From NCBI GenBank assembly GCA_023460085.1, contig JAEWRI010000044.1, positions 62,001 to 126,000 of the forward strand: a stretch of 64,000 nt of DNA, given 5' to 3'. The DNA comes from Bacillota bacterium (GTDB lineage: Bacteria > Bacillota > Clostridia > Christensenellales > SZUA-584). The translations under genes and the position numbers were made by a program. The notes under the pieces are model-generated. The model did no database searches and was not told where the DNA came from. It saw only the letters and a list, made by a program, of their open reading frames with translations. Shown here one piece after another: positions 1 to 8,066 of the stretch; the stretch's first letter is position 1; each line of letters starts with the position of its first letter.

Positions 1-838
1 CCGGCATCATCGCGTCATAAAATCTGGAGATCAGCTGCCGTTTTGTGTCCTCCGTAAAATAGATCATCACATTGCGGCAGAATATGACGTGGAATTTTCT
101 CTTGAACGGAAAGGCTTCCTCGATAAGATTAAACCTTCGGAATATCACTTCCTTCTTCAGTTTGTCGCTGACCATCCACATGTCGTCTCCGAGTTTTGTG
201 AAATAGGAAAGCTTCCATATGGATGGCACACTTTTCATGCATTCCTCGGTATACTCTCCCTTCCTGGCCGCAGCGAGCGCTTTTTCCGAAATATCTGTGG
301 CAAGCACCCTGGCGTCCCAGGATAGTTTATGCTCGTTCATATAGTCGGACAGCAGCATCGCCAGCGTATAGGGCTCCTGTCCGGTAGAGCATCCCGCACT
401 CCATGTGCGCAGATCTCCGTCCCGCAGCACCGGCGCCATTTCGGGCAGCACCTTGTCGCGAAAATACCGGAAGTGCTCCCATTCCCGCATGAAGTATGAA
501 TAGTTGGTGGTCAGCAGATTCAGCAGCTGCCCCATTTCTGCGCCGGTGTCGTCGCCGAAGACATAATCAAGATAAGCAGAATAGCTGGTAAATCCATTCC
601 GAACGAGATAATTGTTCAGTCGGCTTTCAACCAGCGTACGCTTCTTGATAAGGTTGACGCCGAAATGGTTTTTCAGATACTCTGTCAGCCGTATGAATTG
701 TTCGTCGTTGATACTCAGCATTTTCCCGCCTTTATCAAAGATCAGGGCCGCCGGAAGGCTCCCTGATCGTATCGCGTTTTCCGCTTCAGTATTTTGCATG
801 ATTGTGGTTCGCAATGCTGTATCCGCCATGTGATTCAT
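1..838 (-). CDS. cheR: CheR, chemoreceptor glutamate methyltransferase (C-terminus outside window)
   Basis: CheR adds methyl groups from S-adenosylmethionine to receptor glutamates, the adaptation arm of chemotaxis. The first 279 codons are present. After a loose N-terminal extension of about 40 residues comes the helical CheR N-domain (about 45-130), then the methyltransferase fold with the SAM loop WSAGCSTGQEP (146-156), ATDIS (180-184) and FCRNVMIYF (253-261). The window edge removes the last part of the catalytic domain. The ATG at 838 is preceded by GGGATGG; a second in-frame ATG lies three codons in. It follows cheW by 24 bases and is probably the distal part of the flagellar operon on this strand. 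Family assignment is secure; only the exact start is open. Confidence 0.95.
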   Translation of the reverse strand, partial: MNHMADTALRTTIMQNTEAENAIRSGSLPAALIFDKGGKMLSINDEQFIRLTEYLKNHFGVNLIKKRTLVESRLNNYLVRNGFTSYSAYLDYVFGDDTGAEMGQLLNLLTTNYSYFMREWEHFRYFRDKVLPEMAPVLRDGDLRTWSAGCSTGQEPYTLAMLLSDYMNEHKLSWDARVLATDISEKALAAARKGEYTEECMKSVPSIWKLSYFTKLGDDMWMVSDKLKKEVIFRRFNLIEEAFPFKRKFHVIFCRNVMIYFTEDTKRQLISRFYDAMMP

Positions 839-862
839 AAACCATCCCGCTGCTTATTACGC

Positions 863-1354
863 TTATACCGCCGGAGTAATTTGGCGCGCCTCGTCGCTGC
901 CCAGCAGCATTCTGCAATCCAGCAGCAGCTTGACTCCTCCGTCCGCCTTGCCGATTCCCTGCATATACCGGTTGCGAATCCCCGTGTGATGATCCGGCGG
1001 CGGCACCACATTCTCGTCGTTGAGCGTCATGACTTCGGACACCTTATCGACGATAAGTCCTGCCGCCATTTCCTCCGTGTCGATGACGATAATACAGGTT
1101 CTGTCGTCGTAGGGAATGGGTTCCTTATTGAATTTAAGACGCATGTCGATCACCGGGATGATCTTTCCGCGCAGATTAATGATGCCCATGATATAAGACG
1201 GTACTTCAGGCATTTTCGTGATGGGCTGTACCCCGATGATTTCCGTCACATAGCGAATTTCCAGCCCGAAGACCTCTTCCCCAAGGTTAAACGTCAGGTA
1301 TCGGCCATGCTGTGTGTCTTCCTGCTGTTCTATAAGCGTTTCGTTGGGCGCCAT
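863..1354 (-). CDS. cheW: CheW, chemotaxis coupling protein
   Basis: CheW is the SH3-like adaptor that links chemoreceptors to the kinase CheA in cytoplasmic signalling arrays. The 163-residue product is one CheW domain: YLTFNLGEEVFGLEI at the start of the fold, the conserved YIMGIINLRGKIIPVIDMR segment in the first half, and the VDKVSEVM segment later. An ATG 18 bases further upstream is possible, but AGGAGG lies 5 bases before the internal ATG at 1354, so the shorter form is preferred. It sits between the DUF327 gene and cheR in the flagellar operon. The partner cheA is in the divergent operon at 9020. Confidence 0.95.
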   Translation of the reverse strand: MAPNETLIEQQEDTQHGRYLTFNLGEEVFGLEIRYVTEIIGVQPITKMPEVPSYIMGIINLRGKIIPVIDMRLKFNKEPIPYDDRTCIIVIDTEEMAAGLIVDKVSEVMTLNDENVVPPPDHHTGIRNRYMQGIGKADGGVKLLLDCRMLLGSDEARQITPAV

Positions 1355-1392
1355 ACTGTCCTCCTGTCCCATAAATGAAGTGGTTTTTTCAG

Positions 1393-1845
1393 CTACATCA
1401 ATATATCCACCAACAACCCGCGGATATCATCCACCATCTCCAGCAACCGAAGGTTGTCGCTTTGCTCCAAAAGTATTTGCTGCGCCATTTCATCCAGCCG
1501 GGCGTTGACCTTCTTGATGAGTATGAACACATTCCGCCTTCCCCTGGAATCCACTGTGCTCGTCCGCGTGCAGGCGTAAGCGTTGCTCGCGGCAGTTTCC
1601 AGCAGCTCGGCAATCAATTTGCGATACTGCATGAATTCCGCGATATCCGCTTTGCGCTTGATGGCATCACCCTGCCGGAATATCCTGTCCTTCAGGTCTT
1701 CAATATACCTTTGATACTGCGCCTCGCTGAAATCCATCATGTGACGCGAGAACGCAAACCCCTGCCCTGCGCCGGGCTGACCGCCTCCGGTGCTGGATAC
1801 ACTTTGGGGCCCCGATGAAATTGTACCAATGGTTGCAACCTTCAT
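1393..1845 (-). CDS. DUF327 (YaaR-type) protein of the flagellar operon
   Basis: A 150-residue soluble protein that looks like the DUF327 family (B. subtilis YaaR). The diagnostic part is the C-terminal half: a helical stretch, then VDSRGRRNVFILIKKVN, and a closing IRGLLVDIL, which match my memory of YaaR. The N-terminal 40 residues are Gly/Ser-rich and probably disordered. The ATG at 1845 is chosen because GGAG lies 8 bases before it; a TTG six codons upstream has no better signal. It lies between the FliT-like chaperone and cheW in the flagellar operon, so a role in flagellar assembly or its control is an inference from position. The biochemical function of the family is not known to me. 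Confidence 0.7.
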   Translation of the reverse strand: MKVATIGTISSGPQSVSSTGGGQPGAGQGFAFSRHMMDFSEAQYQRYIEDLKDRIFRQGDAIKRKADIAEFMQYRKLIAELLETAASNAYACTRTSTVDSRGRRNVFILIKKVNARLDEMAQQILLEQSDNLRLLEMVDDIRGLLVDILM

Positions 1846-1881
1846 GGCATACACTCCGCTCAATCAGTGACAGAATACCTT

Positions 1882-2316
1882 TTATTTTTTTTCATCAATA
1901 AACAGCGCATCTCTGCTCTGCATCTGAACGGCGTAACCGCCTACCCCTTTACGGTTGTTGCGGATCGCCTTAATCTGCTGCCCATAGGTCTTAAGCTTGT
2001 GTTCCGCCACTTCATTACAGTCCCTGCGCGCTTGCTCTACCTGCCCGGCGATGTATGCGATATCTCTCTCCAGTCTGGTCAGCTCTGGCAGTGCCGCCTC
2101 GTCAGGCATCTGCTGCCGCAGCTTTTCCGCAGTACCGCTGGTCTCATCCGCCATTTTCATGAGCGCCTTGCAGTTTTCCATCTCCTGGCTGAACGCATCC
2201 ATATCTTCGGCCCGAAGCGCTCCCGCCGACCGTTTAACGGCAGCGAGCAGCTTCGCGAGCAGTTCTTTTTGGATTTCCAGCAATCTCACCAGATCGCCGT
2301 TCAGTTGGGCGTTCAT
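1882..2316 (-). CDS. FliT/FlgN-like flagellar export chaperone candidate
   Basis: A 144-residue, almost wholly helical and charged protein. The stop of fliS overlaps its ATG (TAATG), so the two are translationally coupled. Genes right after fliS commonly encode FliT- or FlgN-type chaperones, which hold cap or hook-junction proteins for export; size, helicity and position fit. Sequence motifs in these families are weak, so this is mostly a context call. The central segment MENCKALMKMADETSG and the basic tail are what can be seen; no catalytic motif or membrane segment is present. A longer frame reaches upstream into fliS, but the coupled start at 2316 is more natural. Confidence 0.5.
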   Translation of the reverse strand: MNAQLNGDLVRLLEIQKELLAKLLAAVKRSAGALRAEDMDAFSQEMENCKALMKMADETSGTAEKLRQQMPDEAALPELTRLERDIAYIAGQVEQARRDCNEVAEHKLKTYGQQIKAIRNNRKGVGGYAVQMQSRDALFIDEKK

Positions 2317-2714
2317 TACTCGTTCTCGCAAAGCTCGTAAGACGGACGGCAGGTCTTTTCCACCTGCACCCACGCGTCGCGCAGGTTGGACAGCATCTCT
2401 ATCACCGGCTCTGCCTTCTCCTTTTCCTTGGATACGTTGATGAGCATGGTTTCATGCAGCATGAATTCATACAGTGACATTAGATTTTTCGCAATCGGAT
2501 ACTTGAAATCCAGGCTGTTGATCAGCTCAGTCAGTATATCTTGCGCCTTCTTGATGTGGGTATTGACCGCTTCATAATTCTTCTTATCGATCTCGAGCTG
2601 GGCGAGCTTGAGCTGCTTGATACAGCCGTTATACAGCATCACAACAAGCGCCGCGGGATTGGCGGTGCTGACTTCCTGCTCTTTGTATTTCTGGTACGCA
2701 TTAGACGTCATCAT
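2316..2714 (-). CDS. fliS: FliS, flagellin-specific export chaperone
   Basis: FliS binds the C-terminus of flagellin in the cytosol and keeps it unpolymerised until export. The 132-residue protein has the family hallmarks: an N-terminal NAYQKYKEQEVSTANPAAL segment, then LVVMLYNGCIKQL, followed by helices ending in the typical acidic tail. The usual length is about 125-135. It follows fliD by 33 bases and overlaps the chaperone-like gene downstream by one base. The flagellin gene itself is not in the window. GGAG stands 10 bases before the ATG, and a second ATG follows immediately. Confidence 0.95.
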   Translation of the reverse strand: MMTSNAYQKYKEQEVSTANPAALVVMLYNGCIKQLKLAQLEIDKKNYEAVNTHIKKAQDILTELINSLDFKYPIAKNLMSLYEFMLHETMLINVSKEKEKAEPVIEMLSNLRDAWVQVEKTCRPSYELCENE

Positions 2715-2747
2715 GGATATAAAGCTCCTTTAATATATCGTTCGTTC

Positions 2748-4241
2748 TCAGCCCGTCGTGAACAAGCTGGAGAGCCAGCTGGACATGCTGTTCAGTTTAG
2801 ACAAAGCCGTTTCCATAGTGGAAAACTTCTTCCACAAGGCCTCTTCCTTTTCCGTCATACGCGCTTCCAGATCGTCTTCGTCATCCTTGCCGGCCGCAAT
2901 TTTCTCATCCAGACTGTCCAGCGCGACATTGGTCGTTTGCTTGGTGTAATTCAGCATCGCGTCGGAAATGCGTACCATAACGCCCTTTGCAGAAAATCCT
3001 TCGGTTGATGTCTGCGAAAAACAGTTCTTCACACCTTCCGGATTCTCCTTGAGCGCCGCCAGCAGCTTGTCTTTGTCCACCGTAATTTTCGCTCCGTCGG
3101 AGTAGGTACCGGTGGTGAGGCCGATGTCGGACAGCTTCATGCCCGTGCCTTCCACTTTCGTATAGAAGGCACTGCGAAGTGTCGTCAGCATAGAAGTAAT
3201 GTAGGAGTCGTTATGAAGTGTGCCGCTCTTGGCTTTCTCCTCCCACTGCTTAATCTCTTCCTCGCTCATCTCTTCCTTCTGGGCATCGGTAAGCGGAGGA
3301 TAATTATAATAAACATCCTCTTTCACCTTACTTTGCAGTGTGCCCACCAGTTCGTTGTACGCGTCCACCAGCGACACAATACTGTCCACTGTGCTCTGAT
3401 AGTCCTGGCTGACGGAAAATTGTATTGCCGTCGAGGAGGTGTCGTTAAGCGTATAGGTGATACCGTCATAGCTGAAAGAATTCTTGGCCTCTTTCACCGT
3501 GATGCCATTGATGGTACAGATAGCATCCTGCCCCTGATAGGTGCCCTGAGCGATGCCCAGTGCGCTGTCCGTGGCGGAAAACGCATTGCCCGTAATATTG
3601 ACAATGCTTACATTTTGGGCGCTGCCTGTTTCCTTTGAGGTTATGGAGAACCCTTTTGCGAGGCTGCTGTACCGCATGGTTACTCCCGCGTCCGAGGCGT
3701 TGATTTCCTTCATCATCGCGCCGATGGTCGTATCCTTGGTGAATGTGAACGTTTTTCCGTTGATTGAAAAGGAAAGCGCGTTGTTCTCATCAAAGGTAAA
3801 CTTATTGGTCAGCGACAACGATTCCAGCGTGGTATCGCTGGAATAGGAAGTGCCGGTAAACACATCAGCGCTGCTCGCCTTGGCGGCAGCGGCCAGCTGC
3901 GAAATGCTGTTGATGGTCATGGTACCCGCTACAGCCGAAGATGACGCGGTCACGGATACCGCGCTCGTCGAAGTGAGCATCGAAGCGGCCATGCGGTTGT
4001 ATGAGTTGCCGGACAGCATATTCGTATCCGACAGCGCACTCAGGTACTTTGAACGGAAATTCTTAATCAGCGTGTTGATTTCCCGATACGAATCCGCTTT
4101 CCACTGCATTTTCGTGGTGCTTTGAGTGAGCTTATCCAACCGGCTCTGATACGAAGACATCAATCCCGATACAATCGTTTCGGTATCCAGACCTGATGCA
4201 AGGCCCGATACCCGGTTACTGCTGTCAATCGTCAACGACAT
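2748..4241 (-). CDS. fliD: FliD, flagellar filament cap protein
   Basis: FliD forms the cap at the filament tip and inserts flagellin monomers as they arrive through the channel. The 497-residue product has the FliD N-domain (RVSGLASGLDTETIVSGLM at residues 9-27), a Ser/Thr-rich variable middle, and the C-domain with heptad-rich ends (LDSLDEKI onward) that polymerises in the export channel. AGGAGGG lies 5 bases before the ATG. It stands between the cysteine-peptidase-like gene and fliS; fliD-fliS adjacency is standard in Firmicutes. No signal peptide is expected, because export goes through the flagellar type III system. Confidence 0.95.
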   Translation of the reverse strand: MSLTIDSSNRVSGLASGLDTETIVSGLMSSYQSRLDKLTQSTTKMQWKADSYREINTLIKNFRSKYLSALSDTNMLSGNSYNRMAASMLTSTSAVSVTASSSAVAGTMTINSISQLAAAAKASSADVFTGTSYSSDTTLESLSLTNKFTFDENNALSFSINGKTFTFTKDTTIGAMMKEINASDAGVTMRYSSLAKGFSITSKETGSAQNVSIVNITGNAFSATDSALGIAQGTYQGQDAICTINGITVKEAKNSFSYDGITYTLNDTSSTAIQFSVSQDYQSTVDSIVSLVDAYNELVGTLQSKVKEDVYYNYPPLTDAQKEEMSEEEIKQWEEKAKSGTLHNDSYITSMLTTLRSAFYTKVEGTGMKLSDIGLTTGTYSDGAKITVDKDKLLAALKENPEGVKNCFSQTSTEGFSAKGVMVRISDAMLNYTKQTTNVALDSLDEKIAAGKDDEDDLEARMTEKEEALWKKFSTMETALSKLNSMSSWLSSLFTTG

Positions 4242-4272
4242 GGGTTCCCTCCTTTATCTCTGCTCATTCGTG

Positions 4273-5190
4273 TTACATATGTGCAAAATAAGACACTTTC
4301 GGCAGGCTCGCGTTATAGATATTGGTGATATACGTGTAGTTCCGCAGACGTCTCCCGGCTTGTGCAACGGTAACACCCTTCTGCGCATTATACTCTCCGT
4401 CTTTGGATGGACACACGACCTGTACATGCCCGTGCCCGCTGCTGTTATAAAGCGCCGTCACCACAGGATGCCCTTCGTTGGCCATATTCTGCGCTTCTTC
4501 AGGGGTCACCTCATACCATCCGTACTCCTCGCCGTGCTCGTGAAGCCAGGAATACATCCGGTTCGCGTTCATCTGGCTTGCGCCTGCGTCACCGCGTTCC
4601 ATGGGTTCGCCCGTTGCCGCGTTAAAGTAGTGCGGTATCTCCGCACCCATCGCGCTCGTAACATCCCACACAAAGATATTGCAATAGGTTCCGCCCTGCT
4701 CCAGACAGTAACGCGGGTTCGTTTCGACATTGAACTGGTTGATCACTGCGGTATACCGCTCCGCGGAACGGTTGTATACATCGCTGACAATTGCGGGATC
4801 CGACGGAAGCCAGGGCGACTGCGTGACATTACCCGTACCGGGCGTCATGGTCTGCGAGCCTGCAAGGTAAGTCGTATCGGTGCGTACCGACGAGAACTCA
4901 CCGGAAAACGCTTTGCCCAGGCTGATGAGCGCCAACGGAGAAATGCCGGACGCACCCGCGCTCATCAGTGCGGTAAGCAACCCTCCCGATGTACCGGAGC
5001 TTTGCTCCAGCAGCTCGGAATATAAATCATAGGTTTCCGCGTATGAGTCTGTGCTGTCCTGCCCGCCCATCATCGCATCAGAAAGCAGGGCGCCGAACGT
5101 ATTCGAGACCCCGGAGCTGTTGTCCGATCCGGAGAGTTTCAGCGCGCTTTGCAGCGCCGCTTCGGTAAAACTGACTCCACTGACTGACAT
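4273..5190 (-). CDS. Flagellar-operon protein with a cysteine-peptidase-like C-terminal domain
   Basis: A 305-residue protein without signal peptide. The first 130 residues are Ser/Gly-rich and low in structure, as in type III export substrates. The rest looks like a papain-like wall hydrolase domain: a Cys in GGTYCNIFVWDV (Cys170) starting a helix, and a His in SGHGHVQVV (His255) at the start of a strand, the order used by NlpC/P60 and CHAP enzymes; an aromatic-rich stretch lies between. The family could not be named with certainty. It lies between the FlhB-tail gene and fliD. An enzyme exported through the flagellar rod to open the peptidoglycan, as the FlgJ muramidase does elsewhere, is a fair inference. 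It could also be a structural protein with a degenerate active site. Confidence 0.6.
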   Translation of the reverse strand: MSVSGVSFTEAALQSALKLSGSDNSSGVSNTFGALLSDAMMGGQDSTDSYAETYDLYSELLEQSSGTSGGLLTALMSAGASGISPLALISLGKAFSGEFSSVRTDTTYLAGSQTMTPGTGNVTQSPWLPSDPAIVSDVYNRSAERYTAVINQFNVETNPRYCLEQGGTYCNIFVWDVTSAMGAEIPHYFNAATGEPMERGDAGASQMNANRMYSWLHEHGEEYGWYEVTPEEAQNMANEGHPVVTALYNSSGHGHVQVVCPSKDGEYNAQKGVTVAQAGRRLRNYTYITNIYNASLPKVSYFAHM

Positions 5191-5206
5191 CCGCGTTTCC
5201 CCTTTC

Positions 5207-5518
5207 TTACTGCCGTTTCATCCCTGAATCATCCTGTGCGCGGTCATCCATCCGGTATATAAACACGAGAATTTCCGCCACAACGCGGTAAAGCGACTCC
5301 GGAATTTCGTCGCCCACGCTGAGCCGGTGCAGCGTATGGGACAGCTTATCGTCCTGCACCACTTGTACGCCGCTGCGCTCTGCCTCTTCCAGCATTCGTT
5401 GTGCGAGATACCCGCGGCCCAGACCGGTGATGCGCGGCGCTTTGTCCTTATCCGCGTCATACTTCAGCGCAGCCGCTTCCCGCAAACTGTCATCCCGAAA
5501 TGCCTTATACTGTTTCAT
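5207..5518 (-). CDS. FlhB C-terminal-domain homologue (YlqH/FlhX type)
   Basis: A 103-residue stand-alone copy of the cytosolic tail of FlhB, the substrate-specificity switch of the flagellar export apparatus. Seen are the helical segment with AALKYDADKDKAPRITGLGRGYLAQRM, then GVQVVQDDKLSHTL and IPESLYRVVAEILVFIY, the FlhB-family C-terminus. The autocleavage motif NPTH is absent, as usual in these short homologues. Its ATG overlaps the stop of the FliK-like gene (ATGA), the same gene pair as ylqG-ylqH in B. subtilis. It may interact with or replace the FlhB tail during the rod-hook to filament switch; that role is inference. Confidence 0.85.
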   Translation of the reverse strand: MKQYKAFRDDSLREAAALKYDADKDKAPRITGLGRGYLAQRMLEEAERSGVQVVQDDKLSHTLHRLSVGDEIPESLYRVVAEILVFIYRMDDRAQDDSGMKRQ

Positions 5519-7290
5519 ATCATCACATCTATACCCTGCTGCCGCGTCCTGCCTGCTCCCGGAAGTATCGTCTCTCCTGCGTTAAGCACCGTAGTCTTCT
5601 TTTCCAGCCCGGCAAAACGCATGTCCGCCAGCCTGTATCCCGCGCCTTCCAACGTCTGCTTCAGCGATTCCACGTTTCGCTTGAACAAGTCTGCCGCGCC
5701 CGTTTCCTCCAACCTGAATTCCAGTGAGATGCTGCCGCCGGTTTCCCGTATCAGCGATTCTATGCGTCCGAGGTGCGCCGTGTCGAGCGCGACCAGTATC
5801 GAGATGCCCGTGCCGTCCTGCTCCTGCCGTTTGTTCTGCCTTCGGAACACGTACAGCTCAGCGGTTTGGCAGTTGCCGTCTTTCCCCTGAAGCGGCAGCT
5901 GCATATATGTAAAACGCACATCCCGGTCTGCCATTTCCAGCTGACGCATCAGCTGGTCCGTCCCCTTCAAAAAAGACTCCTTATTTCTGATATCGGATTG
6001 ATCCAGAGAAGACTTTAGCGTTTTCAGCGCATCCGGCAGCTCCTGAGCGGCTTTTTTCAGCCTGCCGCCATCCAGAGTCTCTGGATGAACAAGCATACCC
6101 TGAACGAGCTTATCGATGCGCGAACTTATTTCCCCCTGCGTTCCTTCTGGCAGCGCGTTGTGCGCTTCGTCCGGTTGTGTCCCTTCGGCAAGTTTTCGCT
6201 CGGGAAAAACCGCAGCCGTTTCATCCATCCGCGTTTGAGGCACTGCGCCTGCGCTCTGCCCGCGTGCAGTCACTTCCGCATTATCGTCGTACCGGACCTG
6301 CTGCGCCGCATTTTCAGGGGGTGAAACCGCTTGCTTTACCGCGCCATTATACGCAGATTCGTTCTCCCGTATCGCGGACTCGGGAGCGTTTACGGGGGGC
6401 TCCTCGAGGCGGACATCTGCGGATGTTGTACGGGCATTTAATGCGGTAGGGTGCTCAATGGGCAATGACGTATACTGTGCGTTGTTCCCCAGCTGCTCCG
6501 CCGGTATCCAGCCTGCCTCTCGCATATCGGGCGGAACCGCTGCTGCTTCACCGTTAACGCTTTCTGCGGTTACTCCTGCTGGTGCAAAATGCAATACCGC
6601 GGTATCCGCAGCCTTCGGCATATCGGGCGAAACGCCCGGCGCTTCGCCCTGAACCGCAGTCTGCGCGGATCCCCCGGCAGATAGACCCGTCCCTGCACCG
6701 CTGACATAGGCATCCGCTGGCGTCTCGGCCTGAGTAAGTGCCGGTGACATGGTGTTTGGGCTGGCGTCGTTATCCGGCTGCGTCAGGCACTTGAGTATCG
6801 CGCCCAGCACCGCACCGACTCCGCCGTTCTCTACCGGCCGGGACAACACCGCCATATTCTCCGCTGTATCCGCGATTCCGGTTTCCGCCAGAAATCGCGC
6901 CGTGTCTATCGGAAGGCCGGGGTTCCTTTTCAGAATGCTCAGCATCCCTGTCAGTACGGGCAACGGTATCGTCTGTATCTGTCCTTCCTCGCCGGGCAGC
7001 GCGCCATCCCCCGACGTGCTCAGCAAGTGCAGAAGCCATGCGTCACCGCGGCCCTCCACCCGTACCTCAATCGTCTGCCCCGGCGCCAGCGTAAGCTCGC
7101 CGCGCAGCGATGCGTTCAGCACAGAACCGTCATCAAGCCGCAGCTGCAGCGAATCGCCTTCAATGCGCTCCACAGACGCGATGATAATGTCGCCGTCCTT
7201 CAGTTTTACTCCGCCGGCTGTTAATACCGGAATTTCCGCGGCACGGCCTGTTTTTCCCGTGTTTTCCGCTCCACCGGTGCGAATCTGCAT
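5515..7290 (-). CDS. FliK-like hook-length control protein (YlqG type)
   Basis: A 591-residue protein whose C-terminal ~130 residues look like the Flg_hook domain of FliK: FTYMQLPLQGKDGNCQTAEL, then SILVALDTAHLGRIESLI and a VESLKQTLEGAGYRL helix. The N-terminal ~100 residues form a compact region (LKDGDIIIASVERIEG), and the ~270 residues between are Ala/Pro/Glu-rich and unstructured, as in a molecular ruler. FliK measures the hook and signals FlhB to switch substrates; here the next gene is an FlhB tail homologue, which supports a functional pair. It is the first gene after the divergent promoter region. A separate fliK may exist elsewhere in the genome. Confidence 0.75.
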   Translation of the reverse strand: MQIRTGGAENTGKTGRAAEIPVLTAGGVKLKDGDIIIASVERIEGDSLQLRLDDGSVLNASLRGELTLAPGQTIEVRVEGRGDAWLLHLLSTSGDGALPGEEGQIQTIPLPVLTGMLSILKRNPGLPIDTARFLAETGIADTAENMAVLSRPVENGGVGAVLGAILKCLTQPDNDASPNTMSPALTQAETPADAYVSGAGTGLSAGGSAQTAVQGEAPGVSPDMPKAADTAVLHFAPAGVTAESVNGEAAAVPPDMREAGWIPAEQLGNNAQYTSLPIEHPTALNARTTSADVRLEEPPVNAPESAIRENESAYNGAVKQAVSPPENAAQQVRYDDNAEVTARGQSAGAVPQTRMDETAAVFPERKLAEGTQPDEAHNALPEGTQGEISSRIDKLVQGMLVHPETLDGGRLKKAAQELPDALKTLKSSLDQSDIRNKESFLKGTDQLMRQLEMADRDVRFTYMQLPLQGKDGNCQTAELYVFRRQNKRQEQDGTGISILVALDTAHLGRIESLIRETGGSISLEFRLEETGAADLFKRNVESLKQTLEGAGYRLADMRFAGLEKKTTVLNAGETILPGAGRTRQQGIDVMI

Positions 7291-7360
7291 AACTGCCCCC
7301 GTTTTTTAAAATTCTCGTCCGTTTTGCGCTTCAACATGTACACATTGGGTTATATATTTT

Positions 7361-7387
7361 CTATCGGTAAAAAACAAAAGATTAATA
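7361..7387 (-). promoter_or_regulatory. Candidate flagellar sigma-28-type promoter of the fliK-like operon
   Basis: On the minus strand TATT (7384-7387) is followed after 15 bases by ACCGATAG (7361-7368). The B. subtilis SigD consensus is TAAA, 15 bases, GCCGATAT, so the -10 matches 6 of 8. It lies 70 bases before the ATG of the fliK-like gene. The -35 overlaps that of the divergent cheC site. A prediction by eye only. Confidence 0.4.
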
Positions 7388-7409
7388 GTCTGTACAAAAG
7401 TAACGATAT
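7383..7409 (+). promoter_or_regulatory. Candidate flagellar sigma-28-type promoter of cheC-cheD-cheY-cheA
   Basis: TAAT (7383-7386), 15 bases, then AACGATAT (7402-7409), against the SigD consensus TAAA-N15-GCCGATAT. It ends 36 bases before the cheC ATG, a fitting distance. The same arrangement with TAAT and 15 bases recurs before the soluble chemoreceptor gene at 35049. Confidence 0.45.
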
Positions 7410-7445
7410 ACCTATAAGGACAAATGTTTTGGTAAGGCAGGCACT

Positions 7446-8066
7446 ATGTTTGATATTGACAACATGAACGGGTACGAGTTTGACTTCTTCAGGGAACTTG
7501 AGAACATTGGCGCCAGCCATGCGGCAACGGCGCTTTCCATGCTGCTCTCGCAGACAGTGGAAATCCGCGTGCCGCGCGCGCAGCTCTGCGAGTATAACGA
7601 GATATGCGAAATACTCCACGGTCCCGAAAACGTCGTAGCCGGGCTGCTGGTAGGGATTTCAGAGGATATACATGGTTTCATTCTTCTGGTACTGGACGAG
7701 CACGATGCCCGCGCGCTGACGCATGCCGTTGTCGGAGGAATCACCGAAGGGATGGCGGAGGCTGAAAGCGCAGAGCTTCAGACTTCGGCGCTCAAGGAAG
7801 TCGCAAACATGCTGATTGGCTCGTACATTACTGCGATTTCAGAGCTGACCGGATTTAAAATTGATGCCTCGGTGCCCGATCTTGTGTTCGATATGGCAGG
7901 GGCTGTGATGAATTTGCTCGCGGTGGCCTATGGGGAATTCGGCGACCATGTGCTTTTTATGGAGACAGAGTTCTTCAACCAAACACAGAGTCTCTTCGGT
8001 CACTTTTTTCTAATACCGGATATGGAGTCGTACAAAAAGCTGACAGAAAAAATGGTATGCTACTGA
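7446..8066 (+). CDS. cheC: CheC, CheY-P phosphatase of the chemotaxis system
   Basis: CheC removes phosphate from CheY-P and binds CheD, a feedback loop of Bacillus-type chemotaxis. The 206-residue protein has two copies of the family's active-site helix with Glu and Asn three residues apart: FRELENIGASHAA near residue 16 and LKEVANMLIGSY near 120, each followed by a conserved region ending in Pro. First gene of the plus-strand operon. Its TGA overlaps the ATG of cheD (TGATG). FliY or CheX are other family members, but the length and the cheD partner favour CheC. Confidence 0.93.
   Translation: MFDIDNMNGYEFDFFRELENIGASHAATALSMLLSQTVEIRVPRAQLCEYNEICEILHGPENVVAGLLVGISEDIHGFILLVLDEHDARALTHAVVGGITEGMAEAESAELQTSALKEVANMLIGSYITAISELTGFKIDASVPDLVFDMAGAVMNLLAVAYGEFGDHVLFMETEFFNQTQSLFGHFFLIPDMESYKKLTEKMVCY

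Noticed and set aside
5515..7290. Considered a surface or adhesin-like protein because of the long Ala/Pro/Glu-rich middle.
   Set aside because: No signal peptide, and the C-terminal domain and the coupled FlhB-tail gene fit a FliK-like ruler.
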